DNA of 64,000 bases from Streptomyces bottropensis ATCC 25435 (GCF_000383595.1 NZ_KB911581.1:3106265-3170264), one strand, 5' to 3'. Shown: positions 51,416 through 60,499, counted from the first letter of the stretch. Notes: a model not told the origin generated them from the sequence alone. A program made the numbers and translations.

Positions 51416-51477
51416 ACGGGGAAACAATCCAGCCAGCATCCGCGCGTAGTCCACGCATGTCACTAGGAGCACCGTTC

Positions 51478-52929
51478 ATGTCCGACGCACAGAAGGTGGC
51501 CGACCGGCCCGCAGCCGGACCACCCGGGGCGAACAGCGTCGATCGCTTCTTCAAGATCAGCGCCCGAGGGTCCACCTTCACCCGCGAGATACGCGGCGGC
51601 CTCGCCACGTTCTTCACGATGGCGTACATCCTTGTCCTGAATCCCATCATCCTCGGCAACGCCAAGGACAAGTTCGGCCACACCCTCGACGGCGCCGAAC
51701 TCGTCACCGCCACCGCCCTCGTGGCCGCGGTGATGACGATCATCATGGGCGTCGGCGGCAACCTGCCCCTCGCCCTCGCCGCCGGCCTCGGACTCAACGC
51801 GGTCGTCGCCTTCCAGATAGCCCCGCTGATGAGCTGGCCCGACGCGATGGGCCTGGTCGTCCTCGAAGGCCTGCTGATCTGCGTCCTGGTGGCCACGGGC
51901 CTGCGCGAGGCCGTCATGCACGCCATCCCGCAACCGCTCAAGCAGGCGATCAGCGTCGGCATCGGCCTGTTCATCGCCTTCATCGGTTTCGTCGACGCCG
52001 GTTTCGTCAGCCGCATACCCGACATCGCCGGCACCACCGTGCCGGTCCAACTCGGCGCCGGCGGCGCGCTGTCCGGCTGGCCCATCCTGGTGTTCTGCCT
52101 CGGCGTCCTGCTGACCGTCGCCCTGCTCGCCCGCAAGGTGCGGGGCGCGATCCTCATCAGCATCCTGACGATGACGGTCGTTGCGATCGTGATCAACTCG
52201 GTGGCCGACATCAAGAGCTGGGGCCTCACCACCCCGAAGGTCCCGGCCGACCTCGTCGCCGCCCCCGAGTTCGGACTGATCGGTGACTTCAGCCTGTTCG
52301 GCTCGTTCGGCGAGACCACCGTCATCACGGTCGTCCTGCTGATCTTCACGCTGCTGCTGTCGGACTTCTTCGACACCATGGGCACGGTCGTCGGCATCAC
52401 CGCCGAGGCGGGCCTGCTGGACGAGGAGGGCAAGGTCCCGAACCTCGGCCGGGTCCTCCTTATCGACGGCGCCGCGGCCGTCGCGGGCGGCGCCGCCTCC
52501 TCGTCCTCCGCGACCTCCTACATCGAGTCCGCGGCCGGCGTCGGCGAGGGTGCGCGCACCGGCTTCTCCAACCTGGTCACCGGTGGCCTCTTCGCGGTGG
52601 CGCTCTTCCTGACCCCGCTGCTGACCATCGTCCCCATGCAGGCCGCCGCGCCCGCGCTCGTCGCCGTCGGCTTCCTGATGATGACCCAGGTCAAGCACAT
52701 CGACTGGGACAAGTACGAGATAGCCATCCCGGCGTTCCTCACCATCGCCGTCATGCCGTTCACCTACTCCATCACCAACGGCATCGGCGCCGGCTTCCTC
52801 GCCTTCGTCCTCATCAAGACGGTCCTCGGCAGGGCGAAGGAGATCCACTGGCTGCTGTGGGCCACCTCGGCCCTGTTCCTCGTCTACTTCGCGATCAACC
52901 CGATCCAGCAGCTGTTCGGGGTGAAGTGA
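51478..52929 (+). CDS. NCS2-family purine (guanine/hypoxanthine, AzgA-like) permease
   Basis: A protein of 483 residues with many hydrophobic segments. TREIRGGLATFFTMAYILVLNP is the N-terminal signature of the AzgA branch, and LSDFFDTMGTVVGITAEAGL and SSSSATSYIESAAGVGEGARTG are its conserved substrate/proton-coupling segments. It imports guanine, hypoxanthine or adenine across the cytoplasmic membrane. The ATG at 51478 has an AGGAG site. It is monocistronic with a terminator after it. Confidence 0.92.
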   Translation: MSDAQKVADRPAAGPPGANSVDRFFKISARGSTFTREIRGGLATFFTMAYILVLNPIILGNAKDKFGHTLDGAELVTATALVAAVMTIIMGVGGNLPLALAAGLGLNAVVAFQIAPLMSWPDAMGLVVLEGLLICVLVATGLREAVMHAIPQPLKQAISVGIGLFIAFIGFVDAGFVSRIPDIAGTTVPVQLGAGGALSGWPILVFCLGVLLTVALLARKVRGAILISILTMTVVAIVINSVADIKSWGLTTPKVPADLVAAPEFGLIGDFSLFGSFGETTVITVVLLIFTLLLSDFFDTMGTVVGITAEAGLLDEEGKVPNLGRVLLIDGAAAVAGGAASSSSATSYIESAAGVGEGARTGFSNLVTGGLFAVALFLTPLLTIVPMQAAAPALVAVGFLMMTQVKHIDWDKYEIAIPAFLTIAVMPFTYSITNGIGAGFLAFVLIKTVLGRAKEIHWLLWATSALFLVYFAINPIQQLFGVK

Positions 52930-52952
52930 CCCCGTTCGCCCGCTGACGGCGA

Positions 52953-52992
52953 AGGGCCGCTCTCCGGGGGGAGTGAGGGCGGCCCTCCTTTT
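52953..52992 (+). terminator. Terminator after the purine permease
   Basis: AGGGCCGC (52953-52960) pairs with GCGGCCCT (52979-52986) around a G-rich loop and is followed by CCTTTT, a typical intrinsic terminator. The next gene is convergent. Confidence 0.75.
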
Positions 52993-53011
52993 CGGATGGT
53001 TCAGGGGTGCC

Positions 53012-54463
53012 TCAGTTCTTCAGCGCGGCCTCCATGACCGCCTTGGCCACCGGCGCCGCCAGCCCGTTGCCGCTGACCTCCGACCGGGCCGCGTTCGACT
53101 GCTCCACCACGACCGCGACGGCGACCTCCTTGCCGTCGGCCTTCGCGTACGACGTGAACCAGGCGTACGGCGTCTTGCTGTTGTTCTCGCCGTGCTGGGC
53201 CGTACCGGTCTTGCCGCCCACCCTCGCCCCGCTGATCCGCGCGTTCGTGCCCGTGCCGTCCTCGACGACCGTCCGCATCGCCGACTGCAACTGCTCCGCG
53301 GTGTCGGCGCTCATGATCTCCTTCGTGTCCGCGTCGGCGTCGTAGTCCTCCAGGACGTCGCCACCGCCGTCGGTGATCTGGGCCACCATGTGCGGCGAGA
53401 CCAGCTCGCCGCCGTTCGCGATCGCCGCCGACACCATCGCCATCTGCAGCGGCGTCGCGGTGACGTCGTACTGGCCGATGCCCGTCAGGGCTGTGGAGGA
53501 TTCGTCCATGTCCGAGGGGTAGACGCTCTCGTACGCCCGTACCGGCACGTCCTGCGTCCTGTCGTCGAAGCCGAACCTCTCGGCCATCGCCCGCACCTTG
53601 TCCTGCCCGAGCTTGACGGCCATCCTCGCGAAGACGTTGTTGCACGAGTACTGCAGCGCCGTACGGATGGTGGCGTTCGTGCAGGGCGCGCTCGGGTTCT
53701 CGTTCGACAACTCCGTGCGCGTGCCCGGCAGGGTGTACGGGTCCGGGCTGTCGGTCCTGGTGTCCACCGACGCGTACAGCCCGTCCTCCAGCGCGGCGGC
53801 CGCCACGACCAGCTTGAACGTCGACCCCGGCGGCAGCGGCTGGCGCAGCGCCCGGTTGGTCAGCGGCTTGTCCGGGTCTGCGTTCAGCTTCTTCCAGGCC
53901 GTACCGGCGGTGCCCGCGTCCGTGAGCGAGGACGGGTCGTACGACGGCGTCGACACCACCGCGAGGATCCGCCCGGTGGCCGGGTCGATCGCCACGGCCG
54001 CGCCCAACTTGTCGCCGAGGGCGTCGAACGCGGCCTTCTGCACGGCCGGTTCGATCGTGGTGATCACGTTGCCCGGCTCGGCCCGCTCACCGGTGACCGT
54101 GTCCATCACGGTCTTCAGCCGCAGGTCGGTGCCGTCGAGCAGGTCCTTGTAGACGCCCTCCAGCTGCGTCGGCGCGTAGGCCTGCGAGGCGTAGCCCGTG
54201 ACCGCCGCGTACAGCTCGCCGTCCTTGTACGTGCGCTTGTACGCGAGGTCGCTGTCCTTCGTCCGGCCCGAACCGGTGACCGAGTCGCCCGCCACGACGA
54301 TGTTCCCCAGCGGGGCCGCGTACATCTCGATCGCGTTGCGCCGGTTGTTCTGGTCGTCCGCGAGCGCCGTGCCTTCGTAGAACTGCACCCAGGTCGCCCT
54401 CCCCAGCAGGGCGAGCACGAGCAGCAGGATGAAGACCGCGGAGCGTCTGATCGTCTTGTTCAT
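53012..54463 (-). CDS. Class B penicillin-binding protein (PBP2/PbpA-like transpeptidase)
   Basis: A protein of 483 residues. The start at 54463 (MNKTIRRSAVFILLLVLALL) gives one membrane anchor. Residues about 30-150 are the PBP dimerisation module, and 155-483 the transpeptidase with S214-x-x-K217 (PGSTFK), S273-C-N275 and KTGTAQ at about 415. It cross-links peptidoglycan on the outer face of the membrane. It resembles the PbpA partnered with RodA/FtsW genes in Streptomyces but stands alone here, so it is probably an additional paralogue used in a particular growth or developmental stage. Confidence 0.92.
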   Translation of the reverse strand: MNKTIRRSAVFILLLVLALLGRATWVQFYEGTALADDQNNRRNAIEMYAAPLGNIVVAGDSVTGSGRTKDSDLAYKRTYKDGELYAAVTGYASQAYAPTQLEGVYKDLLDGTDLRLKTVMDTVTGERAEPGNVITTIEPAVQKAAFDALGDKLGAAVAIDPATGRILAVVSTPSYDPSSLTDAGTAGTAWKKLNADPDKPLTNRALRQPLPPGSTFKLVVAAAALEDGLYASVDTRTDSPDPYTLPGTRTELSNENPSAPCTNATIRTALQYSCNNVFARMAVKLGQDKVRAMAERFGFDDRTQDVPVRAYESVYPSDMDESSTALTGIGQYDVTATPLQMAMVSAAIANGGELVSPHMVAQITDGGGDVLEDYDADADTKEIMSADTAEQLQSAMRTVVEDGTGTNARISGARVGGKTGTAQHGENNSKTPYAWFTSYAKADGKEVAVAVVVEQSNAARSEVSGNGLAAPVAKAVMEAALKN

Positions 54464-54580
54464 GGCACCCGGAAGGACGGCCGGGCGCGATCGCGCGTTC
54501 CCTCCGCCCGGTGTTCTCATGGACTCCTCATGAGACCGGGCTCGCGCCCGGGGCCGGGTCCGGGGCCGTGCCCGGGCGGC

Positions 54581-55354
54581 TCAGAGCCGCCGCGTCGCCA
54601 GTGTCAGCCGGTCCCGTGCGTCGAAGAGGGCGTCCTTGACCAGCTGCTCGTGGGCGGGCGTCAGCCGGGCCACGGGGACCGAGCAGCTGATGGCGTCACG
54701 GGCGGGCGTGCGGTACGGGATCGCCACGCCGAAGCAGCGCAGCCCGAGCGTGTTCTCCTCGCGGTCCACGGAGAAGCCCTGGTCGCGGATCTGGCGCAGC
54801 TCCTCGATGAGCCGCTCCCGGTCGGTGATCGTGTGCTCGGTCAGCGCGGGCAGGGTCTCCGGGAGCATCTTGCGGACCTGCTCGTCGGTGTGCGTGGCCA
54901 GCAGCGCCTTGCCGAGCGAGGTGGAGTGGGCGGGCAGCCGGCGGCCGACCCGGGTGAAGGGGCGCAGATAGTGCTGCGACTGCCGGGTGGCCAGGTAGAC
55001 GACGTTCGTGCCGTCGAGGCGGGCCAGGTGGATCGTCTCGGTGGTGTCGTCCGACAGCCGGTCCAGCGTCGGCCGGGCCAGCGCCACCACCTCGTCGCCG
55101 TCGATGTAGGACGTGCCCACGAGCAGTGCCCGCACCCCGATGCCGTACCGGGTGCCCGTCGCGTCCGTCTCGACCCAGCCCAGCTCCACCAGGGTGCGGA
55201 GCAACATGTAGAGACTGGATTTGGGGTAACCGACGGCTTCCTGGACGGCCGCCAGGGAGTGCATTCCGGGGCGCCCGGCGAAGTATTCGAGCAGCTCAAC
55301 GGTCCTCACCGCCGACTTGACCTGCGCTCCGCCGCCCGTCTCGACTGCCGACAT
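54581..55354 (-). CDS. IclR-family regulator, divergent from alpha-ketoglutarate semialdehyde dehydrogenase
   Basis: A protein of 257 residues (start 55354; an alternative upstream ATG at 55408 lacks a site). The N-terminal winged helix includes HSLAAVQEAVGYPKSSLYMLLRTL. The C-terminal GAF-like effector domain contains LPAHSTSLGKALLA and REENTLGLRCFGVAIPY, IclR hallmarks. It is divergent from the aldehyde dehydrogenase at 55500 with 24-bp-spaced direct repeats between them, so control of that gene is likely. The probable effector is a sugar-acid intermediate. Confidence 0.9.
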   Translation of the reverse strand: MSAVETGGGAQVKSAVRTVELLEYFAGRPGMHSLAAVQEAVGYPKSSLYMLLRTLVELGWVETDATGTRYGIGVRALLVGTSYIDGDEVVALARPTLDRLSDDTTETIHLARLDGTNVVYLATRQSQHYLRPFTRVGRRLPAHSTSLGKALLATHTDEQVRKMLPETLPALTEHTITDRERLIEELRQIRDQGFSVDREENTLGLRCFGVAIPYRTPARDAISCSVPVARLTPAHEQLVKDALFDARDRLTLATRRL

Positions 55355-55446
55355 CGCCCTTGACCCCTTCGTTGGACGGGAAATAGTCTCCGAGTGAGTA
55401 TTCATCATCAGAGACAGCGTTCAGCATATCGAACGACCCTGGTGAA

Positions 55447-55484
55447 TGACCCAGAAATACCCCTGGGAATTGACCCAGATATAC
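55447..55484. promoter_or_regulatory. Direct repeat in the IclR/dehydrogenase divergent region
   Basis: TGACCCAGAAATAC at 55447-55460 and TGACCCAGATATAC at 55471-55484 differ at one base and are spaced 24 bp. CCCAG/CTGGG also forms an inverted repeat across the first copy. The block ends 15 bases before the dehydrogenase GTG. It is a candidate binding site for the IclR-type protein. Confidence 0.5.
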
Positions 55485-55499
55485 GTGGAGGAACCCGCG

Positions 55500-57029
55500 G
55501 TGGCAGCAGCACCAGTCTGGAGTGTCGACCCCCGAACCGGGAAGCAGCGCGAGCAGGTTGCGGTGGAGGCCACAGCCCAGGAGGTGGACGCCGCAGTCCG
55601 CGCGGCGCACGCCGCCCGGGCCTCACTGGCCGACCGCGCGGTCCGCGCGGCCTTCCTGCGCTCCGCCGCCGACCAGCTCCAGGCGGCCAAGGACCAGCTC
55701 GTCGAGGTCGCCGACGCCGAGACGGCGCTCGGCCCGGTCCGGCTCACCGGTGAACTCGCCCGCACCTGCTACCAGCTGCGGGCCTTCGCCGACATCGTGG
55801 ACGAGGGCGCCTTCCTCGACGTGGTGATCAACCACCCCGACGACACCGCCACCCCGCCCATCCCGGACCTGCGCCGCTACAAGGTCCCCCTCGGCGTCGT
55901 CGCCGTCTACTCGGCGTCCAACTTCCCCTTCGCGTTCTCCGTCCCCGGCGGCGACACCGCGAGCGCGCTGGCCGCCGGCTGCCCGGTGGTCGTCAAGGCC
56001 CACCCCGACCACCCGGCGCTGTCCGAGCTGGTCGCGATCGTGCTGCGCCGGGCCGCCGCCGAGCACGGCATCCCCGAGGGCGTCCTCGGCCTCGTGCACG
56101 GCTTCGAGGCGGGCGTCGAGCTGGTCAAGCACCCGCTCGTCACCGCCGCCGGCTTCACCGGTTCGGTACGCGGCGGCCGGGCCCTGTTCGACGCGGCCGC
56201 CGCCCGGCCCGTGCCGATCCCGTTCCACGGCGAGCTGGGCTCCCTGAACCCCGTGCTCATCACCGAGGCCGCCGCCGCCGAGCGCGCCGAGGCGATCGGC
56301 GCCGGGCTCGCCGGGTCGATGACCCTCGGCGTCGGCCAGTTCTGCGTGAAGCCCGGCCTGGTGCTGGCGCCCGCCGGTGACGCCGGTGACCGCCTGCTCA
56401 AGTCCCTCACCGACGCGGTCAGCGACGTCGGCTCCGGCGTCCTGCTGGACCACCGGATGCGCGACAACTTCCTCGCCGGTGTCGCCGAGCGCGCCGAACT
56501 GCCCGAGGTGGAGTCGCCGGTGACCGCCGGCGCGGGCGGCGACCACACCGTCAGCCCCGGATTCCTGACCGTCCCCGCGGAGAAGCTGGCGGCCGAGGGC
56601 GAGCACGACCTGCTCCTGGAGGAGTGCTTCGGGCCGCTCACGGTCGTGGCGCGCTACACGGACGAGGACGAGGCCAAGTCCGTGCTGTCCCGGCTGCCGG
56701 GCAACCTCACCGCGACCGTGCACGTGTCCGGTGAGGAGGCCGCCGAGGGCGGGCGCGGACCGGAGCTGCTGGCCGAGCTGACGCCGCTGGCGGGCCGCGT
56801 GCTCGTGAACGGCTGGCCGACGGGCGTGGCCGTGGCCGCCGCCCAGCACCACGGCGGGCCCTACCCGGCGACGACCTCCACGTCCACGTCGGTGGGCGGA
56901 ACCGCGATCGAGCGGTGGCTGCGGCCGGTCGCCTACCAGGGGGCGCCCGAGGCGCTGCTCCCGCCGGAGCTGCGCGACGACAACCCGCTGGGGCTGCCGC
57001 GGCGCTTCGACGGCCGCCTGGAGCGCTAG
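55500..57029 (+). CDS. Alpha-ketoglutaric semialdehyde dehydrogenase (NADP-type aldehyde dehydrogenase)
   Basis: A protein of 509 residues. The GTG at 55500 follows GGAGGAA at 55487-55493. Aldehyde dehydrogenase fold with VYSASNFPFAFSVPGGDTASALAAG (cofactor site), catalytic E245 (HGELGSLNP), nucleophile C282 (GQFCVKPG) and LLEECFGPLTVVA. The GELGSxNP and GQFCxxPG forms are those of alpha-ketoglutaric semialdehyde dehydrogenases. It converts the product of KdgD or of the DHDPS-family enzyme at 28135 to 2-oxoglutarate, linking oxidative uronate and pentose routes to the TCA cycle. It is 34 kb from kdgD, so the pathway is scattered. Confidence 0.9.
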   Translation: MAAAPVWSVDPRTGKQREQVAVEATAQEVDAAVRAAHAARASLADRAVRAAFLRSAADQLQAAKDQLVEVADAETALGPVRLTGELARTCYQLRAFADIVDEGAFLDVVINHPDDTATPPIPDLRRYKVPLGVVAVYSASNFPFAFSVPGGDTASALAAGCPVVVKAHPDHPALSELVAIVLRRAAAEHGIPEGVLGLVHGFEAGVELVKHPLVTAAGFTGSVRGGRALFDAAAARPVPIPFHGELGSLNPVLITEAAAAERAEAIGAGLAGSMTLGVGQFCVKPGLVLAPAGDAGDRLLKSLTDAVSDVGSGVLLDHRMRDNFLAGVAERAELPEVESPVTAGAGGDHTVSPGFLTVPAEKLAAEGEHDLLLEECFGPLTVVARYTDEDEAKSVLSRLPGNLTATVHVSGEEAAEGGRGPELLAELTPLAGRVLVNGWPTGVAVAAAQHHGGPYPATTSTSTSVGGTAIERWLRPVAYQGAPEALLPPELRDDNPLGLPRRFDGRLER

Positions 57030-57038
57030 CGGCGCAGG

Positions 57039-57063
57039 CGCTCGGCCCGCTCCGGGCCGAGCG
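57039..57063 (+). terminator. Terminator after the semialdehyde dehydrogenase
   Basis: A perfect 11-bp stem (57039-57049 with 57053-57063) and three-base loop lies just past the stop. A further GCAGCT...AGCTGC dyad at 57077-57127, containing a dispersed-element variant, runs up to the next start codon. Confidence 0.75.
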
Positions 57064-57142
57064 TCGGACACGGTGGTTCACGCAGCTTCCCGCGCCCCCG
57101 AAAGGCCCACTGCCGTGGGCCGGGAGCTGCGAGAATCCCCCC

Positions 57143-57751
57143 ATGGACGTCGACATACCCGAACTCCCGTTCCCGCTCCGTACGTACGGTCCCGATGGGC
57201 ACTGGTCCTATGAGGACGGGGTGCTCACCGGGTGGGCCGGTGCCCGGCAGGACCGGTTCGTGCCGCCCACGGACGAGGGGCTCGACCCGAAATCGGACGC
57301 GCCCCGGCTGCTGGGGTCGCCGGAAGGGGACTTCCAGCTGATCGCGCGGGTCACGGTCGGTTTCGGCGCCGGATTCGACGCGGGCGTGCTGTACGTGCAC
57401 GTGGGGGAGCGGGCCTGGGCGAAGCTCTGCCTGGAGTACTCGCCGGACGTGCCGACCGTGTGCACGGTGGTCACCCGGGGCCACTCTGACGATGCCAACT
57501 CCTTCACCGTGGAGGGCAGTTCGGTGTGGCTGCGGGTCAGCCGCACCGGCCGCGCCTTCGCCTTCCACGCCTCGCGCGACGGCAAGCACTGGACCTTCGT
57601 CCGCCTCTTCACCCTCGCCGGCGAACACGAGAGCGGCGCCGCCCTCGTCGGTTTCATGACCCAGTCCCCGATGGGCGAGGGCTGCGTGGTCACCTACGAC
57701 GAGATCGAGTTCCGCCCGAACTGGCCCGAGGACCTGAGAAACGGCAGCTGA
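57143..57751 (+). CDS. DUF1349 family protein
   Basis: A protein of 202 residues. A beta-sandwich with DFQLIARVTVGFGAGFDAGVLYVH, WAKLCLEYSPD, SVWLRVSRTGRAFAFHASRDGKHW and GFMTQSPMGEGC matches the DUF1349 (concanavalin-like, regulation-of-enolase) family. It is soluble, with no signal peptide. Such proteins are thought to bind carbohydrate, without a defined role. It begins after the dehydrogenase terminator, so it probably has its own promoter. Confidence 0.82.
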   Translation: MDVDIPELPFPLRTYGPDGHWSYEDGVLTGWAGARQDRFVPPTDEGLDPKSDAPRLLGSPEGDFQLIARVTVGFGAGFDAGVLYVHVGERAWAKLCLEYSPDVPTVCTVVTRGHSDDANSFTVEGSSVWLRVSRTGRAFAFHASRDGKHWTFVRLFTLAGEHESGAALVGFMTQSPMGEGCVVTYDEIEFRPNWPEDLRNGS

Positions 57752-57880
57752 GGCGCTCCTCGGGCCCTCACGGTGACCGGAGACGGGCGTGGCCGGGAAT
57801 GGGCCGAGCTGCTTGAACGTTCACCAATCGTGGAGGCGGGGGCCGTCTCCGTGCCCGCAGACCTGGAGAGAGCTGACACC

Positions 57881-58597
57881 ATGCGCGTCGAGATCTGGAG
57901 CGACATCGCCTGCCCCTGGTGCTATGTGGGCAAGGCCCGCTTCGAGAAGGCGCTCGCTGCCTTCCCGCACCGCGACGGCGTCGAGGTGGTGCACCGCTCC
58001 TTCGAGCTCGACCCGGGCCGCGCCAAGGACGACATCCAGCCGGTCCTCACCATGCTGAGCAAGAAGTACGGGATGAGCGAGGCACAGGCCCAGGCCGGCG
58101 AGCACAACCTGCGCGAGCAGGCCGGCGCCGAGGGTCTCGCCTACCGGGCCGAGGGCCGCGACCACGGCAGCACCTTCGACATGCACCGCCTGCTGCACCT
58201 CGCCAAGGAGCAGGGACGCCAGAGCGAGCTGCTCCAGGCCTTCTACCGGGCGAACTTCGCCGAGGAGCGGTCCGTGTACGCCGACGCGGACGAGTACCTG
58301 GTCGAGCTGGCCGTGGCGGCGGGGCTGGAGGAGAGCGCGGTCCGCACGGTGCTCGCCGACTCCGGCGCGTACGCCGACGCCGTCCGCGCGGACGAGCGCG
58401 AGGCGGCGGAGCTGGGGGCGAACGGGGTGCCGTTCTTCGTGCTCGACCGCACGTACGGGGTGTCCGGCGCTCAGCCCGCCGAGGTGTTCGAGCGGGCGCT
58501 CACGCAGGCGTGGGGCAAGCGGCCCGCGCCCCTGAAGGTCGTCGCGGCCGGGGGCGCGGACGCCTGCGGACCCGACGGATGTGCCGTGCCGCAGTAG
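57881..58597 (+). CDS. DsbA-family oxidoreductase, FrnE-like
   Basis: A protein of 238 residues. Thioredoxin-fold start MRVEIWSDIACPWCYVG with C11-P-W-C14, a long helical insertion (about 65-150), and GVPFFVLDRTYGVSGAQP carrying the cis-Pro loop and the family's GAQ motif. No signal peptide, so it is a cytoplasmic FrnE-type isomerase/oxidoreductase as in polyketide-related or stress proteins. A C-terminal CGPDGC motif is a second Cys pair that could exchange electrons with the active site. Confidence 0.88.
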   Translation: MRVEIWSDIACPWCYVGKARFEKALAAFPHRDGVEVVHRSFELDPGRAKDDIQPVLTMLSKKYGMSEAQAQAGEHNLREQAGAEGLAYRAEGRDHGSTFDMHRLLHLAKEQGRQSELLQAFYRANFAEERSVYADADEYLVELAVAAGLEESAVRTVLADSGAYADAVRADEREAAELGANGVPFFVLDRTYGVSGAQPAEVFERALTQAWGKRPAPLKVVAAGGADACGPDGCAVPQ

Positions 58598-58708
58598 CCG
58601 CGGTGAGGACTGCGGCGCAGGTCAGCGGCCATCCATAAGCATCGCTTGGGGAAATCGCGCAGAACCTCTCCATGGACGTGGGATGCGCGGGGGCCCCAAA
58701 GTGGAGCC

Positions 58709-59758
58709 ATGGAGACCTTCGAGAGCCTGGTCCGGACCGAGTTCGCCCCGAAGAACACCTATCTGAACACCGCGAGTACGGGACTGCTGCCGGCCCGTAC
58801 GGTCGACGCGATGAAGGCCGGCGTGGACTCGGTCGCGGCCGGGCGGCCGCAGGACATGTTCGCCGACGTGGAGGCCGCGCGGGCGGCCTTCGGGCGGATC
58901 GTCGGGGTGCCGGACAGCCGTGTGGCGGCCGGCGCCTCGGTCGCCGTCTACAGCGGACTGGTCGCCGCCTCGCTGCCCGAGGGCGCCGAGGTGCTGACCG
59001 CCGAGTCCGACTTCACCTCCCTCGTGAACCCCTTCCACGTGCGCGGCGACCTCAAGGTGCGCCAGGTCCCGCTGGAGCGCGTCGCCGAGTCGGTGCGCCC
59101 CGGCACGGCGCTCGTCGCGGTCAGCGCCGCCCAGTCCGCCGACGGCCGGATCGCCGACCTGGCCGCGATCCGGGAGGCCGCGCTGACCCACGGCGCGCGT
59201 ACGTACGTCGACGCGTCGCAGTCCGCCGGCTGGCTCCCGATCGAGGCGGACGCGTACGACTACGTCGTCTCCGTCGCCTTCAAATGGCTCCTCTGCCCGC
59301 GCGGAGTGACCTTCCTGGTCGTTCCGGAGGACCTCGGCGGCCTGACCCCCCTCTTCGCCGGCTGGGTCGCGGGACAGGAACCGTGGGACAGCTGCTACGG
59401 CCCGGTCGAGGAACTCGCCCGCTCCGCCCGCCGGTTCGACGAGAGCCCGAGCCTGTTCTCGTACGCCGGCGCACGCCGGTCTCTGGCGCTGATCGAGGAA
59501 CTGGGCGTCTCGCGCGTGCGGGACCACGACCTGGCGCTGGCCGACCGGTTCCGCGCGGGCGTGGCCGGCCTCGGCCACGAGCCCGTTCCGGCGCCCGGAT
59601 CGGCGATCGTCTCGGTGCCCGGACTCGGCCACCGGCAGGCGGAACTGAGCCACGCGGGCGTCGAGGTCTCCGATCGCGCGGGCCATCTGCGGGCCGCCTT
59701 CCACCTGTACAACACGCCCACGGATGTCGACCGCGTCCTGGACGTCCTGTCCGGCTGA
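58709..59758 (+). CDS. Class V aminotransferase-fold PLP protein
   Basis: A protein of 349 residues. A short fold-type I PLP enzyme: YLNTASTGLLPARTVDAM at the N-terminus, DASQSAGWLPIEAD (Asp binding pyridine nitrogen) and PLP lysine in SVAFKWLLCPRG. It is smaller than cysteine desulfurases and lacks their catalytic Cys loop, so kynureninase-like, aminotransferase or isopenicillin-epimerase-like activity is possible. No pathway partner is adjacent. A dispersed-element fragment lies in the preceding gap. Confidence 0.85.
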   Translation: METFESLVRTEFAPKNTYLNTASTGLLPARTVDAMKAGVDSVAAGRPQDMFADVEAARAAFGRIVGVPDSRVAAGASVAVYSGLVAASLPEGAEVLTAESDFTSLVNPFHVRGDLKVRQVPLERVAESVRPGTALVAVSAAQSADGRIADLAAIREAALTHGARTYVDASQSAGWLPIEADAYDYVVSVAFKWLLCPRGVTFLVVPEDLGGLTPLFAGWVAGQEPWDSCYGPVEELARSARRFDESPSLFSYAGARRSLALIEELGVSRVRDHDLALADRFRAGVAGLGHEPVPAPGSAIVSVPGLGHRQAELSHAGVEVSDRAGHLRAAFHLYNTPTDVDRVLDVLSG

Positions 59759-59814
59759 GTTCACGAGACCCACTGGCGCGGGACCGGGCGAGGGCGCTAG
59801 GAAGGCTTCACGAG

Positions 59815-60423
59815 GTGGTGGTGCCGGTGGAGCCGACGCTCGAACAGCCGTCCATCGATGTGGAGTTGCATCGGCGGCTGGTGTACGGGGACGAGTCCGC
59901 GCTGCGTGAGGCGTACGCGGTGTACGGGGGACTCGTCCGGCGGGTGGCCGCACGGGTCACCCGCAGCCCGGCGGCCGCCGAGGACGTGGCGCAGGAGGTC
60001 TTCGCCCAGCTGTGGAGCAGGCCGTACGGCTTCGACGCGCGCCGGGGCTCGCTGCGCACCTGGCTCTCCATGCTCGCCCACCGGCGGGCCGTGGACTGGG
60101 TGCGCGACGAGGCCCGGCACCGCAGGGACGCCCGCGCGGACGACTCCGCGCTGCACGCCGTCCCCGACCCCCGGCCCGGCCCGGACGAGGCGGTCGTCGA
60201 CCGCGAGCGCTCCCTGCTGCTGCACACCGCCCTCGCCGGACTCCCGCGCCCCCAGCGGGAGGTGGTCCACCTCGCCTACTTCGCGGGCCGCACCTACCGT
60301 CAGGCCGCCGTCGAACTGGGCATACCCGAGGGCACCGCGAAGACCCGGCTCCGCTCGGCCCTGCGCACCCTGGCCCGTTCCCTCGCGGACCCACCGGACC
60401 CGGCGGCGGTGAGGGGCGCGTGA
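59815..60423 (+). CDS. ECF sigma factor paired with a zinc-finger/MDMPI protein
   Basis: A protein of 202 residues. GTG codons at 59815, 59818 and 59821 follow AGGAAGG; the first is given. Region 2 is AVYGGLVRRVAARVTRSPAAAEDVAQEVFAQLWSRP and region 4 LPRPQREVVHLAYFAGRTYRQAAVELGIPEGTAKTRLRSALRTL, both canonical. It is followed after 76 bp by a protein with an N-terminal HxxxCxxC zinc finger, the usual form of a redox or ligand-released anti-sigma factor. Their pairing suggests a thiol-stress regulon. Confidence 0.9.
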   Translation: MVVPVEPTLEQPSIDVELHRRLVYGDESALREAYAVYGGLVRRVAARVTRSPAAAEDVAQEVFAQLWSRPYGFDARRGSLRTWLSMLAHRRAVDWVRDEARHRRDARADDSALHAVPDPRPGPDEAVVDRERSLLLHTALAGLPRPQREVVHLAYFAGRTYRQAAVELGIPEGTAKTRLRSALRTLARSLADPPDPAAVRGA

Positions 60424-60499
60424 TGGGGGCGTACGTGACCGCCGGGACCGCGCCGGTCGTGCGTATCGTGGACGGGGCAGGGCGAAAGGGCGGCGCGCG

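Noticed and set aside
55446-55499. Upstream ATG start for the semialdehyde dehydrogenase
   Set aside because: It lies within the direct-repeat operator and has no ribosome-binding site; GTG at 55500 has GGAGGAA at proper spacing and gives the family's N-terminus.
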